Below are positions 55,529-64,000 of a stretch of DNA of 64,000 bases, piece after piece. The stretch covers positions 77,238,732 through 77,302,731 of the forward strand of contig NC_080044.1 in assembly GCF_012489685.1 (NCBI RefSeq), read 5' to 3'. The notes beneath the pieces were generated by a model. It worked only from the letters and a program-made list of their open reading frames with translations. It ran no database searches and had not been told where the DNA came from. The DNA comes from Lotus japonicus (Eukaryota > Streptophyta > Magnoliopsida > Fabales > Fabaceae). Within the stretch, counting starts at the first letter, position 1; every line of letters starts with the position of its first letter. The position numbers and the translations under genes were made by a program.

Positions 55529-57005
55529 TGCTAATTAACTCTTCCTACAAAACTAAAAAATACTAGAGTTACAATTTTGACCCTCATTTTCATGTATTAT
55601 GTAACACTTTTCCAAGTGTTGCATATTAGAACAACAATCAAACTCACTTTCTCCTTCATCGCAATATCGTCAACTTTTTTTCTCACTTCTCTTTTTTCTT
55701 TATATCAAAACACTCATTATATCTCTAATATATTTTTATCGTGCTCTAAAGTGGAAGTGAAATTTGGGTGCGAAAAAAATCTAAGAATCCAAACATCAAT
55801 AGACGTTGTAGATACTGAGAAACTGTAGTATTTGATACTTCCCCATTTAAGAAAATAGCTGAGTTAAGCGCTTAAGTCGCTTATAGATATATACTCCCTC
55901 AACTGACACATATACAAAATGAGTGAAACTATTTTTATAAATGAAATTGAATTCAATCCATATTACACTTAAGTGATATAATCGTATAGATCAAGATAAA
56001 AGTTACTTCAAGGTTCAAGCTATATTCATAAATGTGAGATCATTGTATATATGCTGCAAGAAAAATGTCATTTTAAGACTAACCACAAAGTGCCAAACAT
56101 TACACGGATTTGGGAATTGTGTCTTTGATGAATATGTCTGTATTCTTTTGGTGCCAAACTGATATCTGTCCTGTAATCCTCCTTCGAGCCAAACATGTGC
56201 ACTGTTGCTCTTGTGTCGGCAATTTTTATGATCAAGATCTTGTTTTATCTCTTCACCGGCAAGTTTTATGATCAAGATAGTGTTTTCTCTCTGAATAAAT
56301 AAATTTGTTCAAACCCCTTCTGATATTTTTATTCCAAACTACATGGTGACAACTACTGCTATGAATTATCAGTGATATAAACAATGGGAGAAAATCTGTT
56401 TGGAAAGCATAAAATCTTGTATTTAATTCTCATATCCCAATATGAATTTGTTTTCAGTATTTAAATGTTGTACTCTATGTTTCATTTTCACCACTGATTT
56501 TCAGACATACCTAGCAAATTCCTTCTAGAGAATATTTAAATAATGTTTCCCACGTGATTTTTATTTTTTTAATATTAGGTCTTAGGAGGAAATATAAGCA
56601 CGCAACTACCTTGCCAGATGGTTTTGTGAAATTCTTGTCTAAGTGACAGTTTCAACTAATGAAAATAAGTTCCCATTAAATTTCGACACATGTATACATC
56701 AAATGTCATCACGTCAAATAATTATAATTAAAAAGAATATGAGTCTACAGCCCTTGAAGCCCTTGAAGGTATAAATTACACTTTGGTGATATTCAAAAAT
56801 AGAAATGGGAGAGATAAAATGAGAAAATATAATAAATATTGTGATGAGAAGACAGAGACTGTGAAAAAAAAAGAGGTTTATCTATTAAAATTTTAGCTCT
56901 TATAAAAAATTACAGAAACCATTACAATTTTCTTCTCTCTCAAACTAATTTCCCCTTTGAATTTCATATAACAATTCACCTGGGGCATTGATTTTTTTGT
57001 TTGTA
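55529..57005. other. Intergenic DNA, no gene recognised
   Basis: AT-rich. T-rich stretches near 55630-55745 may be another relic of the T/C-rich repeat. The duplicated phrase 'caagttttatgatcaagat' recurs at ~56217-56280. No gene. Confidence 0.4.
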
Positions 57006-57008
57006 TTA

Positions 57009-57400
57009 GAGCATCTCCAATGGAGTCCTTATTTTGAGATCTTAAAATAAGATCCGGATCTTATTAGATTCCACCATTGGAGCTATCCTACATGGCATGA
57101 GATCTTAGCAAAAGCTAAGATCCGTGCCTTAGCTCAGGTACTCTCAAATGTGGGATCTTAAATAAAATAATATTTTTTTCTCTTTCCTCCAATACCATAA
57201 CTAAAGTGAAAAATAAGGAGGGAAATAAATAATATAAATATATTGGGTATTGTGGGCCCGGTCAAAAGTAAAATAAGATCTCAACCACTAGAGTGAAATG
57301 TGCATAGAGACCTTATGAGTGTCTTCAATCCTATGTGGCAATCTGGGCCCACAAAAAATGAGTAAAGTCCCAAAATAAGTTACTACCATTGGAGATGCTC
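57009..57400. mobile_element. Tourist-type MITE 3
   Basis: 392 bp with perfect 15-bp ends GAGCATCTCCAATGG and flanking TTA (57006-57008 and 57401-57403), the PIF/Harbinger signature. Internal arms are rich in 'aaataagatc'. The end resembles that of the Pong-type element (GACTATCAGCAATGG), so cross-mobilisation is conceivable. Confidence 0.9.
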
Positions 57401-57403
57401 TTA

Positions 57404-59135
57404 GAAGTGTAAGCCTTTAGGAAAAAAGATGAGTAATTTAGTAAAGAATTAAACTTTAAAATATCATATCTCAATCTTAATTCTTAAATGGTAACTGTCC
57501 ATCGTGGAACCACTTTTAGTTTGGGACCATCAAAAATCATTTTGGCATGGTCAACCATTGTTTGACCTAAAACTCAGGTATTTGTCATCTCTCAATGAAG
57601 TGATTCTAAAGTCTAAACTCTACAACTGAGTTTGTCAGAAGCTAATGGTTTACCTTTTGAGTGAAGAATTGTTTTGTTTCAGACTATTAGAAATTCATTC
57701 ATACGTTATTTGTCCAATAATTTTAAAATTCTTAATATAATTGGTTTCATCACATGGCTGTGATTAAGTTATTTAGAGTTTAATTATTGTCGCCTTCAAT
57801 TATTCTAATAAAAATAATGAATTTTGACATATATGGTAGATTAGAACTCTTTCAGAGAGAGAGTAATCACTCGTATGTCCAAAATACTCGTTTTGTTATT
57901 TTCTCCTCTTACCAAAAGCAATTTTGGACAAAGCTCTTAAACAGCATTACCCATTTGCCCTTCATGAATTGATCAAATGTTTAGCGGGCTACAGTTGCAT
58001 CAAGTTCCTTTTGTGGACCCCAAAAAAAAAGCTAACATCCTTTTGAGCCCAGTCCAAAATTTAGGGCCTAGTACGTACTCGTACCCAACAATATTGATTG
58101 TAATCAACACGCACAAGTTTGACCCAAACATAAAAAGTAAAAAAACATGTACAAAGTGTGTTAAAGGGTTGAATAATGTTTCATTAACACTCAATCCACA
58201 CCTCCACCTAATGAGAGAATGAAAAAAAAAATAGAAAAATGAAAGATATACTAGATTATATGTGATAAGAAAAATTAAAGAGAGACATTTGAAGAAAAGA
58301 TAAGTTAAAATACGATGAAAGAAAAAATAAGTGTGAATGAATTAATACTCTAAATTTCAATATTACTAACAGTTTAATCACGTAAAAGAGAACTAATTAA
58401 TATCAGTCTCTTTTTATTGTTTTTGTCAATAAATGGCTATGAAGAATATGAAGATCAATGGCTAATATTTTATTGTAGGGGAGGCTGGAGAAAATGTGGC
58501 ATGGGTTGGGTATCACTATCAGAGTAAATGGCTATGGTGGCTTATTTGAGGAGGCCCGCAATAATGTTATCTCTAAAGAGACGTTGGCCCAACCTCGCTA
58601 CGGGCCATCAAAATATAAGTTTAGAATCTTGATCTTACACTCCACTTTCTCATATGATATTAAACTTCAGACCTACTTAAATATTATACTCTACCTCATT
58701 CAGTAGTTATTACCTGTGACTTTTATCATCAATTTTATCCCAATTTTATTCACAAATATTTTGGTGAATTCTTCTACAACTTCGAGTAATATTCATATAA
58801 ATCTATATTTACAGATAATTTCACAGTTAATTAATGTAATTTTCTCTCATTTTTCCTTTATACATGTTTTTAATCTTTCCATTTTTTCCCTTTAATATGA
58901 TCCTTCCAATTTTTTACAAAATCACCTACGCAAACATATCTCTATATACACTTTCGAACTCTGCTACCTTCCTTAATTCTTCTATTGTATTCGGGTTGAC
59001 ATCCCTTATGCTAAATTGAATACAATAAATGGCTTAAAAAAAAACTTTTGTAGAATCAAACTTTTAAAAACTTCAAGGATTTAGCTAGGCAGCAGAATTT
59101 CTGTGATCAAATGTGTTAAAATTTGTTAATACTAG
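57404..59135. other. Intergenic DNA with a reverse-oriented T-rich repeat
   Basis: 58155-58345 is the reverse complement of the T/C-rich repeat group (starts 'gttgaataatgttt'). Open frames at ~57787-58222 and ~58494-58706 have no domains. No gene called. Confidence 0.4.
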
Positions 59136-59419
59136 TTTTTTTTTTTGATAAGCCATGAAGATTTATTGAATAGAAGTACAAGGGGTACTTCAAACCCAAT
59201 ACATCAAGAGAAGAGTAGCAAAAAACAAGAAAAACCTAAGAAATTGTAAAAAACTTAGGCAAGTAAAAGAGATCACTTGGCAGTATACCACCAAGAGATC
59301 AAATACACAGTACCCCACAGACCCCTTTCTATAGTTTCGAATCAAATAAAAAAATAACACGATCCTTCCTTCAAGCAAGAACCAACAACAAAGCCAATGA
59401 CAACATGCTAGAAACGACT

Positions 59420-62400
59420 TCACACATCAGCTAGGCAAGATAATGGTTCATTGACCCACTCGGAAACAGCATGGAAGAATTTCTTATTTTTGGCCCTCAG
59501 CCAAAGCCATGCTTTCATTCTAGCTTGGTCGAAAATCTCTGCAGAAGTATATTCCTTCTCGTTAAAAATTTTAGCATTCCTGCCATTCCAAGTTTCCCAC
59601 ACTACAGCCAACCAGATTGTAGATAAACCAGCTCTAATTTTTGGAGATAAGTCCCAGCAAAATTGCAAAAAATGGTCCTCAGGGGATGCAGGAAGAACAG
59701 AGGTCATACCCAGCCACTTTAGAATACAAGACCAGACCTCCCACGCAAACCTGCAGGAGAAAAAGAGGTGTGCAGCGCTTTCCTCCACCGCCAAGCAGAG
59801 AGCACAAGATGAGTCTGCAATTTGAATGTTCCTCCTTGACAAGTTGTCTTTCGTTTGGATTCGATTTAAGATTAATTTCCAACCTAGTGCCAAAGCATTT
59901 GAGGGAGCTGCCACCTTCCACAGCAGCTTGAAAGTTGGTTTATCAGTAGTAATGGCGCCTGCAAAGATAGATTCATAAGCGGAACTGACTGAGTAGTTCC
60001 CACTCCCCTCTTTAATCCACTTCCACGAGTCTTTAACCCCCAAGGTTGGTTTGAAACAAGTAACTATGCTTAGCAGAGAATTTAATTGCCCCTCCAAAGC
60101 ACTGCTCAATCTCTCTTTCCAGCGGAACGACCATAGCCACTTACCATCAACCCAGCGTCCCATCTGTAATACAGTGAAATTTTGTTGAAATGAAACAGAA
60201 AATAGATCAGCAAAAACATCTCTAAATTTTCCACGACCATGCCAATCTTCCACCCAAAATAGTGTCGCATCACCTTCCCCAATTCTCCGGCATAGACAAC
60301 CTTCGAACCAATTTCCAGCAGCTGGGCCTACACAAGTATTAGTCAGATCCCTCCACCACATTGACGCCTTTGGAGAGTGTCTATTACCATACTTTATCCA
60401 AAGAACACGGCACCATAATTTATCTCTCTCATGGAGCATACGCCAGCGCCATTTACCAAGCAAGGCAATATTAAACTTGTCAAGATCTTTGACTCCAAGG
60501 CCCCCTTCCCACTTGTGTTTACAGATATGATCCCAACCCACCCAGACAATCTTTTTAATTTCATCAGAGCCTCCCCATAGGAAGCGCACCATGAGCTGTT
60601 TGCACCTCTGAATAACTCCCTTTGGCATCCTGAAAAAAGAGATAAAGTACAAGGGTAGTGCAGTCAAGACACTTTTCACCAAGCAAAGCCTACCACCAAA
60701 GGACAATTGTTTTCCTTTCCAACTAGCCAATCTTTTTTTGATTTTTTCAATAACTGGGTCCCAAAAGGCCAAACGTCTTGGATTACCACCCACCGGCAAA
60801 CCCAAGTATGTGAACGGGCAACCCATAGTCTTGCAATGTAAGAGAGCAGCAAAGGCATTTTGCACTGAAGCATCCAAAGACATACCTGCGAGCTTGCTTT
60901 TATGAAAATTGACTTTCATGCCAGAGACCAATTCAAAGCATCTCAATATACACTTCAAAGTTGTGATATTCTGTATAGTGGCATCTCCAATAAATAAGGC
61001 ATCATCAGCAAATTGTAAAATGGATACCTGAGTTTCCTCTGAACCACCAAATTTTAGAGGGGAGAATTTATTTATAGCTACTGCTTGCCTCGTCAGTCCA
61101 GTCAAGCCCTCCGCCACAATTAGAAAGAGAAAAGGAGCAAGGGGATCACCCTGCCTAATTCCTTTTTCCATCTTAAACTCACCAGAGGGACTGCCATTTA
61201 CAAGGATAGATACATAGGAAGATTCGAGGCAACCCACCACCCAACGAATCCATTTATCACAAAAATTAAGCCGCCTCAACATATAGACAAGAAAGCTCCA
61301 ACTAACAGAATCGTATGCCTTCTCAAAATCAACTTTGAAGAAGATAGATGACACTTTAGAGACCTTAGCTTCATGCACCGCCTCATTCGCAATCACCACA
61401 CAGTCCAACATGCTTCTTCCCCCAAGGAAAGCATATTGGTTCTCATCAATCACCTTATACAGCACATTCTTGATCCTTGCAGCAAGAATTTTAGTTACCA
61501 ACTTGTAGAGACACCCAATCAATGAGATAGGTCTAAACTCATTTAAGTGTTGGGGAGAGACCACCTTCGGAATAAGTGTGATGAAGGATGAGTTTGTCCC
61601 CTTAGGCCACTTACCACGCGCGTGGAATTCATCAACAACCCTCTTGATGTCATACTGTAAGATCTCCCAGAACTCCTTTATGAAATGGAAATTATACCCG
61701 TCCGGGCCCGGGCTTTTATTACCATCACACTCCCAAACAGCTGCTCTAATCTCCTCCATCCCAAACTCAGCTGTAAGAAAATCATTATCCACCTTATTTA
61801 GCTTATTAAAAGGAATACCATCAAGATTAGGTGATGAGGCCCGACTCTCTTTGAACTTAGACTCAAAGAACGCACGAGCACCCTCTTTAACCTCCAAGGG
61901 ATCATCAACCCAATGGCTATTCAGACTCAAGCCATTCAAAGAATTAGTACGTCTCCTCCAATTAACAAACCGATGAAAGAAACCAGAATTTGCATCTCCC
62001 TCTCGAAGCCATTGAATTCTGGATTTTTGGCAAAGAAGCGATTCCTGTAATTTAGAGATCCGCCAATACTCACCTAGCAGGTCCTTCCGTTCAACAACTT
62101 CCGCTTCCGTGAGATGTCGTTCACCCGCCAATTCATCTAGTGAATTCATTTTCCCAACAACCTCGTTCCTTTTGGTATTTATATTTCCAAAAACATCAGA
62201 ATTCCACTGTTTTAGGAGATTTTTTAACAGTTTCAGTTTCTCCTTCATTACAAAAGCCCCACACCCATGAACCACAAGCCCCTTCCAAGCTTCCTCCAAA
62301 AAACCACGAAAGCGAGGATCACTAAACCAGCAATTCAACACCCGGAATGGCTTGGGGCCCCAATCCTGGTTTAACAGTTTTAAGACCACTGGACAATGAT

Positions 62401-63082
62401 CGGAGAACTCTCTGTTTAGCACCTGCTGTATGGTATTAGGCCACAAAGTCAACCAGTCCATAGACACTAGAAACCGGTCTAATCTACTCATAGAGGACCC
62501 ATTGGGTCTAAACCAAGTGAATTTGCTGCCGGTTAAAGGGACATCAACAAGTTCCATCTCATGAATAAAATCATTGAACTGTTCAGAATCTCTCCTAGAT
62601 TGTGAAGAGTCAGCCAGCAAACCCCTCCTCTCCTTTGCATTTCTGACAGCATTAAAATCGCCGACTACACACCAACATAGGATCGAATTCCTCCTTTTCC
62701 AATTGATAAGTTCAGCCCACAATCTCCTCTTTTCCTCAGCATTACAAGGAGCATAGACATTCAGAATTATACACATATCACCACTAGAACTCAACCTGCC
62801 ACGCAAGCTAACCCACCTTGACTGGCACTGAACATCTTCTACTACAATAAACCCCTTTCTCCACACACACAACAAGCCACCACCCCTGTTTACAGCAGGA
62901 GAAAACGCCCATTCTACTTCCTCATTACCCCATAAACTATTACAAAGAGAAGCATCAATAACAGATAATTTAGTTTCTTGGAAGCAGGCAATATCAATCT
63001 TATCCCTCTGAATTAATGATCTAATAGACCGCCCCTTCACCCCGCTTCCGAGCCCTCTTGTATTATAGCTGAGCAACTTCAT
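59420..63082 (-). CDS. LINE ORF2: endonuclease-reverse transcriptase
   Basis: 1220 residues from ATG 63082 (MKLLSYNTRGLGSG), uninterrupted. Residues ~1-230: apurinic-type endonuclease that nicks the target (CFQETKL; VVGDFNAVRN; SRLDRFLVS; SDHCPVVL). Residues ~490-760: reverse transcriptase, with LIPKV, EFRPISLIGCLYKL, KVDFEKAYDSVSW, GIRQGDPLAPFLF and the catalytic FADD in ILQFADDALF. C-terminus: zf-RVT region (FKLLWKVAAPSNALALGWK ... CALCLAVEESAAHLFFSCRFA). It overlaps the ORF1 stop by ATGA, suggesting termination-reinitiation. Length and motifs match full-size plant L1 ORF2, so it may be functional. Confidence 0.95.
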   Translation of the reverse strand: MKLLSYNTRGLGSGVKGRSIRSLIQRDKIDIACFQETKLSVIDASLCNSLWGNEEVEWAFSPAVNRGGGLLCVWRKGFIVVEDVQCQSRWVSLRGRLSSSGDMCIILNVYAPCNAEEKRRLWAELINWKRRNSILCWCVVGDFNAVRNAKERRGLLADSSQSRRDSEQFNDFIHEMELVDVPLTGSKFTWFRPNGSSMSRLDRFLVSMDWLTLWPNTIQQVLNREFSDHCPVVLKLLNQDWGPKPFRVLNCWFSDPRFRGFLEEAWKGLVVHGCGAFVMKEKLKLLKNLLKQWNSDVFGNINTKRNEVVGKMNSLDELAGERHLTEAEVVERKDLLGEYWRISKLQESLLCQKSRIQWLREGDANSGFFHRFVNWRRRTNSLNGLSLNSHWVDDPLEVKEGARAFFESKFKESRASSPNLDGIPFNKLNKVDNDFLTAEFGMEEIRAAVWECDGNKSPGPDGYNFHFIKEFWEILQYDIKRVVDEFHARGKWPKGTNSSFITLIPKVVSPQHLNEFRPISLIGCLYKLVTKILAARIKNVLYKVIDENQYAFLGGRSMLDCVVIANEAVHEAKVSKVSSIFFKVDFEKAYDSVSWSFLVYMLRRLNFCDKWIRWVVGCLESSYVSILVNGSPSGEFKMEKGIRQGDPLAPFLFLIVAEGLTGLTRQAVAINKFSPLKFGGSEETQVSILQFADDALFIGDATIQNITTLKCILRCFELVSGMKVNFHKSKLAGMSLDASVQNAFAALLHCKTMGCPFTYLGLPVGGNPRRLAFWDPVIEKIKKRLASWKGKQLSFGGRLCLVKSVLTALPLYFISFFRMPKGVIQRCKQLMVRFLWGGSDEIKKIVWVGWDHICKHKWEGGLGVKDLDKFNIALLGKWRWRMLHERDKLWCRVLWIKYGNRHSPKASMWWRDLTNTCVGPAAGNWFEGCLCRRIGEGDATLFWVEDWHGRGKFRDVFADLFSVSFQQNFTVLQMGRWVDGKWLWSFRWKERLSSALEGQLNSLLSIVTCFKPTLGVKDSWKWIKEGSGNYSVSSAYESIFAGAITTDKPTFKLLWKVAAPSNALALGWKLILNRIQTKDNLSRRNIQIADSSCALCLAVEESAAHLFFSCRFAWEVWSCILKWLGMTSVLPASPEDHFLQFCWDLSPKIRAGLSTIWLAVVWETWNGRNAKIFNEKEYTSAEIFDQARMKAWLWLRAKNKKFFHAVSEWVNEPLSCLADV

Positions 63083-64000
63083 TGATTCACTGAATTTTCT
63101 CCCCCATCATCATGTTGTACGTTTTCTCTGACATTTCCATTCTCATCCCTTGATTCCATTTCCACTATTCTGTCAACCATTAAGTTTTCATCTCCATGAA
63201 ATCTTACCCCCAATTCCTTCCCCCACGCCCACAAGTTTCTGGCCTCATTCTCTTTATTCTTTAACCATCTTGTATTACCACAGCTCAACAATCTTGAATG
63301 GATGGCGGAATCACTAAAGGAGAAGAGCACTCTGCGCACCTCCTTCCGTGTTGCTGCACTGTTCAAAGAGCCTCTACATTCAGCTACAGCAGAGAGTGGA
63401 GGCATACCTCTGAGAGAAACGTGACTTGAGGTACCTTGATTCGCCATAGCCACACCTTCGGAAAAGCAACCCGGCAGCGCTGAGGCTAGCCCTGGTCGAT
63501 TCAAATAACCCACTCGATCACCACCAACGCACAGAGCATCAAATCTGTTGGAGCTCGGATTCGAACTCCCCCCCACTGCCACCCACGCAAGATTGAGAGT
63601 CAGGAACAACTTGGGCATCTTGGGGAGAGAGGCAGGTTCTTATCTCCCCTTCCTCAAGAGAATGCTGGTTGGGAGTGGAATCCCTAATAATTGGGGAAAG
63701 AACGTGATTGTTTGTCTCACCAGGGGGTGCATAGTCAACCAAGTTACAATTACTGGATCCAAATACAAGACCCACCTCAGAAGCATGATGGCCCGCTCCA
63801 CAACCCGATCCACCACTAGAGCCCATCTGATTTAAAATTGGTCTTTCTGCTTCAGAAGGAAGTGGGCCGCAAGGAATAAAATCCACAAGAGGAGGACCCA
63901 CATTTGAATTGCTAGTAACAAAATCAGGGTTTGTCCTTTCTACCTCCAGCGTTACTGGTTCTGGTTCATGACGGCTAGGCTCCTCATTATTTTCAAAATT
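63079..64000 (-). pseudogene. LINE ORF1 (nucleic-acid-binding), 3' part, frameshifted
   Basis: The minus strand is open from the window edge to ~63539 in one frame (with FIPCGPLPSEAERP, HSLEEGEIRTCLSP) and from ~63640 to the stop at 63079 in another (FDALCVGGDRVGYLNRPG, ending GGENSVNQ). The switch probably occurs at a 7-base C run (63568-63574, G on the coding strand), where coding sense passes smoothly between frames. No zinc knuckle is visible in this portion; the N-terminal part is outside the window. Its stop overlaps the ORF2 start. Confidence 0.65.

Larger units (their letters stand above)
59136..64000 (-). mobile_element. L1-type LINE, 5' end beyond the window
   Basis: Non-LTR retrotransposon on the minus strand. 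Its 3' end is the T11 run at 59136-59146 (poly(A) on the minus strand), followed by a ~270-base 3' UTR, an intact ORF2 and a disrupted ORF1 that continues past 64000. Target duplications cannot be checked because one side is outside. No RNase H domain follows RT, as in standard plant L1. Confidence 0.93.

Overview
This is a plant nuclear window, almost certainly from an angiosperm eudicot and possibly a legume (the legume guess is weak inference). The evidence is the mix of plant-specific transposon lineages (Tat-type Ty3/gypsy, short-LTR Ty1/copia, Pong-type PIF/Harbinger, Stowaway and Tourist MITEs, Mutator-like elements, TRIM, L1-type LINE), GT-AG introns, AT-rich spacers and one plant HD-Zip transcription factor gene. 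I see only one ordinary host gene; the rest is layered transposable elements in AT-rich intergenic DNA. No tRNA, rRNA or CRISPR array was recognised.

Layout. 1-1588: spacer with end fragments of a MULE and a CACTA element. 1589-15946: a 14.4 kb Tat-lineage Ty3/gypsy retrotransposon with 756-bp LTRs (4 differences) and a perfect 5-bp target duplication. It carries gag-protease, a frameshifted pol with two RNase H domains and, on the opposite strand between pol and the 3' LTR, two extra transcription units. One is a plausible four-exon gene encoding a plant mobile domain protein. 16544-18330: HD-Zip class I homeobox gene (ATHB5/6/16-like) with a 52-codon upstream ORF. 18871-20801: a duplicated ~200-bp segment flanking a MULE and an RNase H pseudogene piece. 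20916-30470: decayed LINE, Helitron-like and copia remnants, a Tourist-type element, MITEs and a Stowaway. 30474-34465: a complete Pong-type PIF/Harbinger transposon with both proteins intact. 35388-40547: a very young Ty1/copia element (LTRs identical) broken by two in-frame TAG codons. 40632-51532: three gene-fragment-carrying MULEs, a Tourist-type element with a nested Stowaway, another Stowaway, a TRIM and a poly(A)-only insertion. 53241-53880: a ~150-bp tandem repeat. 55323-57400: hAT-type and Tourist-type MITEs. 59136-64000: an L1-type LINE on the minus strand with an intact 1220-residue ORF2 and a broken ORF1, running off the window.

How it works together. The elements are independent. 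The autonomous-type genes (Harbinger transposase plus its Myb-like partner, LINE ORF2) could in principle mobilise related non-autonomous copies, and the Tourist-type elements share the 3-bp TTA/TAA target preference of the Harbinger element. The Tat insertion lies about 1 kb upstream of the HD-Zip start codon and now forms its distal promoter boundary. The most unusual system here is the pair of promoter-equipped antisense genes inside the Tat element, together with the tandem hairpins at its gag-pro/pol junction.
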